Assembly (NCBI GenBank): GCA_034437535.1
Contig: DAOTTZ010000032.1
Span: 40,232 to 104,231 of the forward strand
Direction: 5' to 3'
Length of the DNA stretch: 64,000 nt
Origin: J038 sp034437535
GTDB taxonomy: Bacteria > Chloroflexota > Anaerolineae > Aggregatilineales > Phototrophicaceae
Below the pieces are notes generated by a model, which was given only the letters and a program-made list of their open reading frames with translations, searched no databases and was not told the origin of the DNA. Both the position numbers and the translations under genes were made by a program. Shown here one piece after another: positions 17,606 through 26,844 of the stretch; position 1 is the stretch's first letter, and each line of letters starts with the position of its first letter.

Positions 17606-18102
17606 TGCCTGACGATGCCCAACAGCAATTTCGCGCCGTGATCGACCGCCTGCCAGGGTTGCCCTGCTGGAGTGTGCAAGTCAGCGGGGTGGGGTCGCTG
17701 GTCAACTTGCAACTGGGAAACAAAGTCAAACGGGATTACGTCATGGCACACCCGGATTTCGAATTGTCAACTGATGAGCGTGTCTTTCAGGGGGAAATCA
17801 TCCTCTACCTGGAAGAATGCCCCTGGCGGCTGGATGGCCCGGAGTCGGTCATCTGCACCTGGATGGACGAAAACACACCAGAAGGACGCCTGACCCAGGG
17901 TATCATGCAGTTGAAAGATCGCATCATCCAGCAGGCGACCCTGAGCCAACCGGGGCTTGATCTCACGCTGACATTTGATGGGAATTACGTCCTGCGGGTA
18001 TTTCCGGATCAGATCAACCCGGATGAGGGAGACAATTACTCTTTGACCGCCGGTGACGAGACCTTCGTAATCGCCGCCCGCAGTACGCTTTACATTGAGT
18101 AG
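17605..18102 (+). CDS. Hypothetical protein in the liu/atu-like directon
   Basis: A 165-residue soluble protein with no signal peptide. Visible features are GSLVNLQLGNKV near residue 32, LYLEECPWRL near residue 72, and an amphipathic helix around LTQGIMQLKDRIIQQA. The overall layout (beta strands, then helix, then beta strands, two Cys) is that of a small alpha/beta protein. I do not recognise the family. It overlaps the AtuA-like small domain gene by TGATG, so it is co-translated with it. The upstream in-frame start at 17593 is rejected in favour of the coupled ATG at 17605. Confidence 0.65.
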   Translation: MPDDAQQQFRAVIDRLPGLPCWSVQVSGVGSLVNLQLGNKVKRDYVMAHPDFELSTDERVFQGEIILYLEECPWRLDGPESVICTWMDENTPEGRLTQGIMQLKDRIIQQATLSQPGLDLTLTFDGNYVLRVFPDQINPDEGDNYSLTAGDETFVIAARSTLYIE

Positions 18103-18162
18103 CCAGCACACGCACAGCGCGGTAAAATCCTGAATACGCAAACGATTATTAGGACTTTATTT

Positions 18163-18948
18163 ATGACGATTACGCTCGACTTAACCCCACCATTTGCCAC
18201 GATTACGCTCAACCGGCCTGACGTGCGAAATGCCATGAACCAGCAGATGGTGGAAGACTTACGCGCTGTATTCCTGGATCTGCGCGATAACCGCGATGTG
18301 CGGGCCATCGTACTGGCTGGTGCCGGGGGGACATTCTGCGCCGGGGGTGATCTCAAAGAGATGCGCTCTGCTTATAGCGGCGATGCCGATGATAGCACCC
18401 ACCGGACGGAAAACTTCGACGCCCTGCTGACCGCGGTCAACACTGCGCCACAAGTCGTGATCGCCCGTGTTCAAGGCGCGGCGATGGGGGGCGGCTTTGG
18501 GCTGGTGTGTGTGTCCGACATCGCAATTGCGGCGGATGATGCGGTCTTCGCCCTGCCAGAAGTCCGGCTCGGCATCGTCCCTGCGTTGATCTCACCGTAT
18601 GTCATCGCTTGTGTCGGCCTGACAACCGCCCGCCGCTTGATGTTGACTGGTGTACGCTTCGACGGGGTAGCGGCACAACATTATGGCCTGGTGCATATGA
18701 CCTGCCCGGCAGACGAACTGGATGCACAGGTTCAAACCACCCTGGCAGACATCCGCCAGGCCAGCCCGGACGCGCTGGCGGCCTGCAAAGCGTTGATCTT
18801 CCGTGTTATGAACACGGATTTGACCGCCACCACCCAATATCGGGCCGATCTGCTGGATGACCTGCGCCGGGGTGCATCCGGCCAGGAAGGGATGCGGGCC
18901 TTCATGGAAAAACGCAAGCCAGCCTGGGCTATGGAGGACAAGGCATGA
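18163..18948 (+). CDS. Enoyl-CoA hydratase/isomerase family protein (methylglutaconyl-CoA-hydratase-like)
   Basis: A 261-residue crotonase-fold protein. The oxyanion-hole segments AGAGGTFCAGGDLKEM and VQGAAMGGGFGLVCVSDIAIA are clear, and the second acidic residue region ALPEVRLGIVPALISPYV is conserved. Between a carboxyltransferase/dehydrogenase set and the biotin carboxylase gene, hydration of 3-methylglutaconyl-CoA or a related enoyl-CoA is the likely role. It starts after a 60-base gap with an AGGACT ribosome binding site and ends in an ATGA overlap with the biotin carboxylase gene. Confidence 0.88.
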   Translation: MTITLDLTPPFATITLNRPDVRNAMNQQMVEDLRAVFLDLRDNRDVRAIVLAGAGGTFCAGGDLKEMRSAYSGDADDSTHRTENFDALLTAVNTAPQVVIARVQGAAMGGGFGLVCVSDIAIAADDAVFALPEVRLGIVPALISPYVIACVGLTTARRLMLTGVRFDGVAAQHYGLVHMTCPADELDAQVQTTLADIRQASPDALAACKALIFRVMNTDLTATTQYRADLLDDLRRGASGQEGMRAFMEKRKPAWAMEDKA

Positions 18949-20873
18949 TTCACAAGATCCTGATCGCCAATCGCGGCGAAATCGCCTGCCGCATCGCCCG
19001 CACCTGTCGGGATCTCGGCATCCAGACGGTGGCGGTCTATGCCGATGCCGACGCCGACGCGCTTCATGTCACCGTCGCTGATGAATCCGTGCATCTGGGT
19101 GGGAGTGCGGCCAGCGAAAGTTATCTACACATCGAGCGCATCCTGAGTGCGGCCAGACACACCCAGGCCGATGCGATTCATCCGGGGTATGGCTTCCTGG
19201 CAGAAAATGCCGACTTCGCCCAGGCAGTCATCGACGCCGGGCTGACGTGGATCGGCCCGCCGCCGGACGCAATCAGCGCGATGGGCAAAAAGCGTGAGGC
19301 CAAGCAACTCCTCCAGGGGATCCCGCTGGTTCCTGGTTATCAGGACGAGGCCCAGGACGACGAGACGTTGATAGAAGCGGCGGCGGAGATCGGGTATCCG
19401 ATCATGGTCAAGGCTTCCGCCGGGGGTGGGGGCAAGGGGATGCGCCGCGTTGACTCGGCGGAGGCTCTGCCGGATGCGCTGGCGACTGCCCGTCGAGAGG
19501 CCCAGCAAGCGTTTGGAGAGGCGACTCTCATCCTGGAGAAGTTCGTAGAAACCCCGCGCCACATCGAGATCCAGATTTTCGGTGACACACACGGTAACGT
19601 GATCGCCATTGGGGAGCGTGAGTGTAGCATCCAGCGTCGTCACCAGAAGATCATCGAAGAGACACCCTCCCCCGTTGTGGATCAAGCTCTGCGCGAGCGC
19701 ATGAGTGCGGTCGCCGTCAGCATCGGCCAGCAGTTAGGGTACACCGGCGCGGGGACAGTGGAATTTCTGCTTGATCCAGCCGGGGAATTTTATTTCATGG
19801 AGATGAACACCCGCCTGCAAGTCGAGCATCCCGTCACAGAAATAGTCTACGGATTTCCTGACCTGGTCGCGTTACAGATTGCCGTCGCGGAAGGGGCCGA
19901 ACTGGAAGACATCGCACCGGTTCCATACGGTCATGCCATCGAAGCCCGCATCTACGCCGAAGACCCGGCGCGGGATTTCTTACCGGCCACCGGCCCGGTC
20001 GTGCTGTGGCGCACGGCGGAAGATGACGCGCTGGTGCGGGTCGATGACGGCATCCGCACCGGAGACACAGTGACGATCAATTATGATCCGATGGTCGCCA
20101 AGATCATCAGTTATGGTGATACCCGTGCGGAGGCGATCCGCAAGTTAGATTACGCACTGGCGAACACCATCTTGCTGGGCCTGCGTCATAACATCAGCTT
20201 CTTACGGCGCGTGCTGACGCATCCCGATCATATAGCGGGCGACCTGAACACGAACTTCATCAGCGATCACCCGGAACTCTTCGAAACGGTGGATGCTCCG
20301 CCGCCGGTCGTATTGATCGCGCTGGCCCTGGCAAAAGAATATCCGGCGGAAAGCTGGCGCAATAACCGCTACCGCCCGATTCAACACACCTTCCGGCAAG
20401 GTGATGACACGATAACGGTGCATCTGGCCCCGGCAAGGGATGGCACACACATTGTAACCATCAACGATACAGAATATACCGCCCGTTTGATTGACCGGCA
20501 GGGCCACGATATGACATTGGTCATCGACGGCCACCGGCAGAAGGCGGTGGTCGCCCACATCGGTGATGATTGGTGGATTCACACCGGCGGTCGGAGTTAT
20601 CACCTGGTGTGGCAGACGCCGCTACCCTTGCCCGGACTGCTGGCGACAGCGGCGGGATCACTCCGCGCACCGATGCCCGGTCAGGTGATCGCGGTCAACG
20701 TGCAAGCCGGAGAGTCCGTCAAGCAGGGTGATGTCCTCATGACGCTGGAAGCGATGAAGATGGAACATCGCATCGAAGCTCCGTATGATGGCGTAGTCGA
20801 GGCGATCCATTTCGCGCAGGGAGATTCCGTGCAGGCCGATGCCGCCCTGTTGGAAATCGAACCGCAAGAATAA
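18945..20873 (+). CDS. Acyl-CoA carboxylase biotin carboxylase/biotin carrier (alpha) subunit
   Basis: A 642-residue protein that carboxylates its own biotin using ATP and bicarbonate. The biotin carboxylase domain spans about residues 1-445 (ILIANRGEIACRIARTC, ASAGGGGKGMRRV, MEMNTRLQVEHPVTE), a linker/BT-like region 450-570 follows, and the biotin carrier domain ends the protein with EAMKM, where Lys605 is the biotinylation site. It pairs with the beta subunit at 8708-10318; both genes lie in one directon about 8.6 kb apart. Methylcrotonyl-CoA is the favoured substrate by context. Confidence 0.92.
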   Translation: MIHKILIANRGEIACRIARTCRDLGIQTVAVYADADADALHVTVADESVHLGGSAASESYLHIERILSAARHTQADAIHPGYGFLAENADFAQAVIDAGLTWIGPPPDAISAMGKKREAKQLLQGIPLVPGYQDEAQDDETLIEAAAEIGYPIMVKASAGGGGKGMRRVDSAEALPDALATARREAQQAFGEATLILEKFVETPRHIEIQIFGDTHGNVIAIGERECSIQRRHQKIIEETPSPVVDQALRERMSAVAVSIGQQLGYTGAGTVEFLLDPAGEFYFMEMNTRLQVEHPVTEIVYGFPDLVALQIAVAEGAELEDIAPVPYGHAIEARIYAEDPARDFLPATGPVVLWRTAEDDALVRVDDGIRTGDTVTINYDPMVAKIISYGDTRAEAIRKLDYALANTILLGLRHNISFLRRVLTHPDHIAGDLNTNFISDHPELFETVDAPPPVVLIALALAKEYPAESWRNNRYRPIQHTFRQGDDTITVHLAPARDGTHIVTINDTEYTARLIDRQGHDMTLVIDGHRQKAVVAHIGDDWWIHTGGRSYHLVWQTPLPLPGLLATAAGSLRAPMPGQVIAVNVQAGESVKQGDVLMTLEAMKMEHRIEAPYDGVVEAIHFAQGDSVQADAALLEIEPQE

Positions 20874-20927
20874 TCTGACTCTTACGCAAGGGGGCTATGC
20901 TGTAGAAAAATAGAGGAGACCGAGAAG

Positions 20928-21230
20928 ATGCCTGTTTACAGCTATAAGTGTACGCAATGTGGCCATCGCTTCGAACAACGGCACAGCATGACCGCAGAGG
21001 CCCCCGCCTGCCCAAAATGCGGCCACGCCCCCGCACAGAAAATTATCACATCAGCCCCGACGATTGCCGGCGGGGTGAGTACCCACGCCGGGGACGGCAA
21101 AAAAGCCTCTAAAGAGCAATTGAAGGACAAATGGGCGGAGGAAACACCCAAATTACGCAAAAAACTGGAAAACAAACTGGGCAAAGATACGGTGCGGCGT
21201 AACGCGCCATCACTTTACAACAACGACTAA
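20928..21230 (+). CDS. FmdB-type zinc-ribbon protein
   Basis: A 100-residue protein. Two CxxC pairs (YKCTQCGHRF and PACPKCGHAP) within the first 35 residues form the FmdB-type zinc ribbon, followed by a Lys-rich helical tail (residues 60-95). FmdB-family proteins are putative regulators with no fixed function. A GAGGAG ribosome binding site lies 9 bases before the ATG. It follows the biotin carboxylase gene by 54 bases. Confidence 0.85.
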   Translation: MPVYSYKCTQCGHRFEQRHSMTAEAPACPKCGHAPAQKIITSAPTIAGGVSTHAGDGKKASKEQLKDKWAEETPKLRKKLENKLGKDTVRRNAPSLYNND

Positions 21231-21244
21231 ACAGGATCGGTGGA

Positions 21245-22027
21245 ATGTCTCGAAACAATATCTCGTTTGACCGCGTAGCCGATCAATACGACAACACACG
21301 CGGCTTCCCGCCCGGTGTAGAAAGCATCGCCGGGCGGATGATCCAGCAGATCAGCGGCTTACAAGCGGAAAGTCGCCTGTTAGAAATCGGCGTCGGGACG
21401 GGACGAGTCGCGATTCCGCTGGCCGCCGCCAGCACCGCCCGGATTCATGGAATTGATATTTCCGCTGGGATGCTCCGTAAGTTATTAGAAAAACGAGTCA
21501 AGGCGGCGGTCTACCCGGTGCAAGGTGATGTGACGCGGCTTCCCTACCCTGATAACACGTTCGATGCGGTGCTGGCGGTGCATGTGTTCCATCTCCTGCC
21601 GGATTTCCAACCGGCGGAAGCGGAATTACGGCGTATCCTCAAGCCTGAGGGACTGGTGATCCAGGCGTGGAACAGCAACGATAGCATCATCGCCGACGCC
21701 CGGCGCAAGCTGAAAGAAAGCCTCCGTGCGGAGCAAAGCTGGTCACGAAGCTGGCAGAACGCGATGACGATCTTAGAAGATCATGGTTGGTCAAAGTTGG
21801 ATCGTGAACGCACCCATGACTATACGAACACTGTGACGCCGCGTCATCTGCTGGAGTCGTTCGAAAACCGGTTGTGGTCTTCTACCTGGGAAGCCGAAGA
21901 AGATCAACTGAAGGCTGGCGTTGACGAGATCCGCCGCCTGCTGGAAGCCGAATATGATGATCTGGACGCCCCGGTTGACCTCAAATTCACACTGTACATC
22001 AACGCCTACACGCCGCCGTCGTCATGA
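21245..22027 (+). CDS. Class I SAM-dependent methyltransferase (Methyltransf_11 type)
   Basis: A 260-residue methyltransferase with SAM-binding motif LEIGVGTGRVAIPLA near residue 48, the acidic strand IHGIDISAGML, motif VQGDVTRLPYPDNTFDAVLAVHVFHLL, and the post-motif LRRILKPEGLVI. This order is typical of UbiE/COQ5-like small-molecule methyltransferases. The gene is coupled to the next one by an ATGA overlap. Substrate unknown. Confidence 0.87.
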   Translation: MSRNNISFDRVADQYDNTRGFPPGVESIAGRMIQQISGLQAESRLLEIGVGTGRVAIPLAAASTARIHGIDISAGMLRKLLEKRVKAAVYPVQGDVTRLPYPDNTFDAVLAVHVFHLLPDFQPAEAELRRILKPEGLVIQAWNSNDSIIADARRKLKESLRAEQSWSRSWQNAMTILEDHGWSKLDRERTHDYTNTVTPRHLLESFENRLWSSTWEAEEDQLKAGVDEIRRLLEAEYDDLDAPVDLKFTLYINAYTPPSS

Positions 22028-22851
22028 AGCTGACCTTTCAACCCGTCAGCGCGGTCGATCTCGACACACTGACCCAGGCTTATAACCATGCCTATCAAGA
22101 TTATGTGGTACCCGTCCATGCGACACCGGGCACGATCCAGGCATTGCAGACCGCCGTCGATGTCGATTTCGATGCTTCGGTGGTCGCTTACCAGGACGAT
22201 CATATCGTCGGGTTCGGCTTCCTGGGTATTCGAGATCAGCGCGGGTGGATTAGCAGTGTCGCCGTCCAGCCGGAAGCACGCGGCCAGGGAATCGGACGCG
22301 CCATCATGGACGAGTTGACCGCTAACGCACAGGCTCGCGGATTGACTCATCTACAACTAGAAGTCAACGCGGAAAATGAGCCGGCCCGCCGGCTTTACGA
22401 CGGGTTGGGCTTTCACATCCGGCGGCAGGTGGTCATCGCCGGTAGCGACCAACCGCCCCGTGATGTGGACACCATCGACATTAAGCAGGTACATCCCCGC
22501 CACTTGCTCCCGCATCACCAACGGTTGCACCCTACCCGGCCCACCTGGCAAAGAGAGCAGGCATCAATGCGATTTATGGCACGGGGTCGGGCCGGTTGGA
22601 AAACGGGAAAGCCGCTATCCGCCTATTTGATCGGCGGGATGTATGACCGGGTGCTGACGTTCGATGACCTGGCTTGCGCCCCGGATGCAGAAGATGATCT
22701 GCGCCGTCTGGTCGCCACGCTCCACCGCCGTTACCCAGACGCGATCTGCCGGGTGCAGAACCTGGCGACCGATGAACCCGGTTGGGCTGTGCTGGAATCG
22801 CTAGGATATGAGGTCGTGCTGACCGAACTCGAAATGGTCAAAACGTTATAA
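22024..22851 (+). CDS. GNAT-family N-acetyltransferase, possibly double-domain
   Basis: A 275-residue protein. The first GNAT domain (about 1-145) has the acetyl-CoA motif VQPEARGQGIGRAIMDEL and NEPARRLYDGLGFHIRRQ. The second half (150-275) has the size of another GNAT-like domain but lacks a clear acetyl-CoA-binding loop, so it may be a degenerate copy. It is last in the fifteen-gene plus-strand run and its 3' end overlaps the convergent thiQ-like gene by 14 bases. Confidence 0.82.
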   Translation: MKLTFQPVSAVDLDTLTQAYNHAYQDYVVPVHATPGTIQALQTAVDVDFDASVVAYQDDHIVGFGFLGIRDQRGWISSVAVQPEARGQGIGRAIMDELTANAQARGLTHLQLEVNAENEPARRLYDGLGFHIRRQVVIAGSDQPPRDVDTIDIKQVHPRHLLPHHQRLHPTRPTWQREQASMRFMARGRAGWKTGKPLSAYLIGGMYDRVLTFDDLACAPDAEDDLRRLVATLHRRYPDAICRVQNLATDEPGWAVLESLGYEVVLTELEMVKTL

Positions 22852-23812
22852 GCCGGGCCGGGTCAAACGTGACCGCGCACCACTCCGCCGAAGTGTAGTC
22901 ACTATCTGTGACGTAGAACATCAAACTGTGGTGATCGTCCAGCGCGATCCGCACACGATACCGCCCACCCATAAACACCCGCTCGACCACGCGCCCGCGC
23001 AGACTGGCCTGCTCATCAGCGACCGGTATGATGTCGTCCGGGTGGATGAGCACCTGATCGGCCCCGGCAGGTGCTCCCGGTACCCGGTCTGCTGGCAGGA
23101 CGTTATTCAGCCCCATGAACTGTGCGACGAAAGGGGTGGCCGGTTGCCGGTAGAGTGTTTCCGCCCCGGCGATCTGCTCGATATGCCCGGCGTTCATGAC
23201 GGCGATGCGGTCGGCAACGGCGAAGGCTTCTTGCTGGTCGTGCGTCACATAGATAGCGGTCAAGCCGACTCGCTTGATGATCGAACGGACATCGACCACC
23301 AACCGCTCGCGCAGGCTGGCATCCAACGAACCGAGTGGTTCATCCAGCATGAGCAGGCGCGGTTGTGGCGCGAGACTGCGGGCCAGGGCCACGCGCTGTT
23401 TTTCTCCGCCGCTCAGTTGGGTGATGTCGCGCTCCGCGAAGCCGCTTAAGCCGACTAGATCCAGCATCGCTTGAAGTCGTTCGCGCCGTTCTTCCGCCGG
23501 GATGCGGGCCATCTTCAAGCCGAACGTCACGTTATCACCGACGGACAAATGCGGGAACAAGGCGAAATCCTGGAACATCAAGCCGAAGCCGCGTGCATGA
23601 ACTGGCACCGCCTCAATCGAGTCACCATCCAGCCGGATGATGCCGCCGCCAGCGTCTTCTAACCCGGCGATGACTCGAAGCAAGGTCGTCTTGCCGCACC
23701 CGCTCGGCCCTAGCAGACAGAGGATCTCACCGTGTTCAACCGCCAGATCGACATTCTGTAACACGGGTTGCCCATCGTAACCGGCCTGGATATTTTGCGC
23801 CGTCAACATCAT
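22838..23812 (-). CDS. thiQ: Thiamine-type ABC importer, ATPase
   Basis: A 324-residue ABC ATPase with Walker A GPSGCGKTTLL, signature LSGGEKQRVALA, Walker B LLMLDEPLGSLD and switch His in YVTHDQQEA; a C-terminal TOBE-like extension runs from about residue 240. Sequence alone would fit several iron/polyamine/thiamine importers, but the two coupled genes and the upstream TPP riboswitch make thiamine (or a precursor or phosphate ester) the most likely cargo. It overlaps the permease stop by one base (TAATG). Confidence 0.85.
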   Translation of the reverse strand: MMLTAQNIQAGYDGQPVLQNVDLAVEHGEILCLLGPSGCGKTTLLRVIAGLEDAGGGIIRLDGDSIEAVPVHARGFGLMFQDFALFPHLSVGDNVTFGLKMARIPAEERRERLQAMLDLVGLSGFAERDITQLSGGEKQRVALARSLAPQPRLLMLDEPLGSLDASLRERLVVDVRSIIKRVGLTAIYVTHDQQEAFAVADRIAVMNAGHIEQIAGAETLYRQPATPFVAQFMGLNNVLPADRVPGAPAGADQVLIHPDDIIPVADEQASLRGRVVERVFMGGRYRVRIALDDHHSLMFYVTDSDYTSAEWCAVTFDPARLITF

Positions 23813-25551
23813 TAAAATTCCCCTATGCCAGCGGTACGGACGCGCTCAATCGTCACAAAGCTCACCGCGCAGACCGCCATCAACAAGCTACTCAACACAT
23901 AGGCTTCGCCGGATGTACCGGCCTGCCCCAGCAAAGACTCGATGGCGACCGGGAGTGTGGTCGTCTCAGTCCGGGCGATGAACACCGACGCGCCAAACTC
24001 GCCCATGCTGACAGTGAAGGCGAAGGTCGCGCCGACCACAATCCCCCGGCTGATGAGTGGCAATTCCACCAGGAGCCACCGGCGGAAGGGACGCGCCCCC
24101 AGGACTTCGGCGGCTTCGTTGATGGACGGCGCGATGCTCCGTAACGCCGGTAAGACACTGCGCACCACAAAGGGCAGGGCCACCAACGTATGCGCCAGCG
24201 GGATCAACACCCAGGCCGCCCGCAGATCCCAGGATGCGGTAATCGGGATACCTAACGGATCAAGCGCACGATTCAAGAGCGCACGCACGCCGTCAAAATC
24301 CATCGCGATGATGTAACCGAAGCCCAACGTCACCGCGCTGGTCGCCAATGGAAGCATAAACAGCGGATCAAGCCAGCGCGCCGGACGACTTCGACCGCGC
24401 CCGGCCACCAGATACGCGGTCAGCACGCCCAATACCAGCGCGATGCCGGTGGTCATCAGCGCGAAGCTCAGTGAATTCATGACCACTTCCAGCGGTGGCA
24501 GGCCGATTAAGTCGCTCACATCGCGTTGTAAGGGCGGACGCCCAATCGCCCGGTTTTCGACCACGTTACGATAATGATCGAGAAGATCTCCACCGCCGAA
24601 ATCAAACGACCGCCAGACCAGGGCCAGCAACGGTGCGAACAACAACAGCATGATAAAGCTCACCGTCAGGCCGACAGTTACCCGCTCACGAACAGTACGC
24701 GGACGCCGGGCGACCTGTCCCGCGCTTTGTAGATCGGTCGTCATGGTGCGTTGCAAGCGCGTATAGACGATCATCAACAGGAACATCAAGCCGATCTGGA
24801 TCAACGAGAGGGCCGCCGCCACCGGCAGATTCAGGGCATCGCGGGCTTGATAAAAGATCTCGACTTCCAGGGTTGCATATTCGAAACCGCCCAATATCAG
24901 CACGACGCCGAAGCTGGTGAAGGTGAAGATAAACACCAGCACCGCAGATGCCAGCAAGACCGGGCGCAAGACCGGCAGGCGCACATACCACCATAAGTTC
25001 CAGCCATGCGCCCCCAGCACGCGCCCGGCCTCCTCGATGCGCGTGCTCTGGTTGGCCCAATAACCGGTTATCATGCGGAGTGCAATTGCAAAGTTATAAA
25101 AGACATGCGCGATCAAGATGGCGGCCAGCGTGCGCTGGAGCTGAAGCGGGGCCGTCTCTGTGTTGAGAATCCACATCAATGCATCGTTGACCACGCCACC
25201 CGGCCAGATCAACGCCCGGAAGGCCGCCGCCACCACGACCGTCGGCAGGACGAACGGCAACGTCGCCAACGATAGCATCAACCCGCGACCGGGAAAGCGA
25301 TAGCGCGTAAACACATAAGCACACGGTATCGCCAGCCCGACCGTCAGCGCGGTAGAGAGGGCGGCCTGCCACAGCGTAAACCACAACACATCCCGGTAGT
25401 ACGCCGACCCCAACACGGTGCCGAACCCGTCCAGGTTCAGCAGGCCATCGGGCCGCAAGCTGAGATTCAGGATCGCCGCCAGCGGGTAGAAGAACAGCAC
25501 CGCCAGGAAACCAAGCGGCAATCCATAGAGGGCCAGCCGCCGCAGGGACAC
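23812..25551 (-). CDS. thiP: Thiamine-type ABC importer, double permease
   Basis: A 579-residue membrane protein with two fused permease domains, each with about six helices. The first EAA-type loop is EEAGRVLGAHGWNLWWYVRLPVLRP and the second is NEAAEVLGARPFRRWLLVELPLISRG; the presence of both marks it as a ThiP-type double permease. It starts with GTG overlapping the last base of the thiB stop (TAGTG), so translation is coupled. The unusual GTG start is favoured because the next Met is deep in the first domain. Confidence 0.87.
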   Translation of the reverse strand: MSLRRLALYGLPLGFLAVLFFYPLAAILNLSLRPDGLLNLDGFGTVLGSAYYRDVLWFTLWQAALSTALTVGLAIPCAYVFTRYRFPGRGLMLSLATLPFVLPTVVVAAAFRALIWPGGVVNDALMWILNTETAPLQLQRTLAAILIAHVFYNFAIALRMITGYWANQSTRIEEAGRVLGAHGWNLWWYVRLPVLRPVLLASAVLVFIFTFTSFGVVLILGGFEYATLEVEIFYQARDALNLPVAAALSLIQIGLMFLLMIVYTRLQRTMTTDLQSAGQVARRPRTVRERVTVGLTVSFIMLLLFAPLLALVWRSFDFGGGDLLDHYRNVVENRAIGRPPLQRDVSDLIGLPPLEVVMNSLSFALMTTGIALVLGVLTAYLVAGRGRSRPARWLDPLFMLPLATSAVTLGFGYIIAMDFDGVRALLNRALDPLGIPITASWDLRAAWVLIPLAHTLVALPFVVRSVLPALRSIAPSINEAAEVLGARPFRRWLLVELPLISRGIVVGATFAFTVSMGEFGASVFIARTETTTLPVAIESLLGQAGTSGEAYVLSSLLMAVCAVSFVTIERVRTAGIGEF

Positions 25552-26618
25552 TATCGAAGCACCGTTTCCGTCCAGGCCGCGATCCAGTCTTCCCGGTTGG
25601 CGTCGATGTCGTCATAAGGCACGGTGACCGGCTCCTCCGGGATGGTGACCATCTCAGTAAATAACTCCGGCAATTCGACATTTTCGTTCACCGGGAAGAC
25701 GAACATACTGAGCGGTAACATCGCCTGGAACTGCTCCGCGATGGCGAACTCTACAAATGCCTGGGCCGCCGCCGGTTGATCGGTACCGGCCAGGATGCCG
25801 ACGAACTCGATCTGGCGGAAGCAAGTCTCCGGCTCGATGATCGCGCCGGTCGGCGCATCTTCGATCTCGTACTCACCAAATAACACTTCAACCGGCGGAC
25901 TGCTGGCATAACTCACCACCAGCGGGTAAGCTCCTTCTTCGCTGGCGACGGTGAATTCGCCGTAATAGGCTTCCGTCCAGCCGGGGACGACCAGCACATC
26001 GTTTTCGACCAGATCGGCCCAATAATCCAGGTAAGTATAATCGCCCTCTTCCCCGAAGACCGCGATGGTCGCCAGCAAGAACGCCAACCCCGGTGAAGAC
26101 GTGGCCGGATTTTGCACCACCAGCAATCCTTCATAGGCCGGGTCGGTGAGATCTTCCAGGCTTTGCGGCACATCAAGATCATTTTCTTCGAAGTAAGCCA
26201 CATCATAATTCAAGCAGACATCGCCGAAGGTGACCGGCGTGACGCGATACGCTTCGGCATCAAGCTGGAATTGCTCCGGGATGTTTTCCAGGCCGTCGGC
26301 TTCGTAAGGCATAAACAGGTCTTCGTTCAGGGCGCGGCTGAGGAAGGTGTTATCGACGCCGTACAGCACATCCCCCAGGGGATTATCCTGTGTGAGAATC
26401 GCCTGATTAATCATCACCCCCGCGTCAGAGAGGCGTACAATTTCCAGCGTGACACCGGCTTCAGCTTCGAACGCTTCGCGCACCGTGTCTTCAATGACGA
26501 AGCTATCGTAGGTGACGACCGTCAGCGTCTCATCGTCGTCGTCATCCTGCGCCATCACCGGCAGGGCAACCGCCAGCAAGCCCAAAATCAGCAAAAATCG
26601 CCGTAACATACTCAACAC
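25551..26618 (-). CDS. thiB: Thiamine-type ABC importer, substrate-binding protein
   Basis: A 355-residue exported binding protein. A signal peptide (first about 23 residues, ending VMAQDDD) is followed by an acidic spacer and the ThiB pattern VVTYDSFVIEDTV, then GDVLYGVDNTFLSRAL, typical of the thiamine/TPP-binding subfamily. First gene of thiBPQ, preceded by a TPP riboswitch and a terminator on the same strand, so expression should fall when thiamine pyrophosphate is plentiful. Confidence 0.9.
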   Translation of the reverse strand: MLSMLRRFLLILGLLAVALPVMAQDDDDDETLTVVTYDSFVIEDTVREAFEAEAGVTLEIVRLSDAGVMINQAILTQDNPLGDVLYGVDNTFLSRALNEDLFMPYEADGLENIPEQFQLDAEAYRVTPVTFGDVCLNYDVAYFEENDLDVPQSLEDLTDPAYEGLLVVQNPATSSPGLAFLLATIAVFGEEGDYTYLDYWADLVENDVLVVPGWTEAYYGEFTVASEEGAYPLVVSYASSPPVEVLFGEYEIEDAPTGAIIEPETCFRQIEFVGILAGTDQPAAAQAFVEFAIAEQFQAMLPLSMFVFPVNENVELPELFTEMVTIPEEPVTVPYDDIDANREDWIAAWTETVLR

Positions 26619-26654
26619 TCCTTTTTAAGCAAACACGAAAAATACTCAATGGGG

Positions 26655-26687
26655 AAACAAAACACCCCTATCGAGTCGTAGGGGTGT
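26655..26687 (-). terminator. Riboswitch-controlled intrinsic terminator
   Basis: A perfect 9-base-pair stem (26662-26670 with 26679-26687, 8-base loop) followed on the minus strand by TTTTGTTT. It lies between the TPP aptamer and thiB, the expected place for a ligand-dependent transcription terminator. Confidence 0.85.
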
Positions 26688-26703
26688 GGATAGTAGATGA
26701 CAA

Positions 26704-26800
26704 TTCACTCCCTACGCCGGCATGACCCGGATCAGGTTCAAGGGTCGGTGCGGCTTTTACGCACCCTCTCAGCCCGCTGATTGCGCGGACTCCCCTGTTT
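26704..26800 (-). promoter_or_regulatory. TPP riboswitch (THI box) aptamer
   Basis: Read on the minus strand this stretch begins ACAGGGGAGTCC, contains CTGAGAGGG and ends with ACCTGATC, GGGTCATGCCGGCG and TAGGGAGTGAA, the conserved core of the TPP aptamer in order. It is followed by a terminator and then thiBPQ, so it should turn off the importer when TPP is bound. Assignment of the aptamer is very secure; the on/off mode is inferred from the terminator. Confidence 0.95.
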
Positions 26801-26844
26801 GTAGCCTTATGGTAAGGGTATCCCCGTGTTAGATCAAGGATGGC

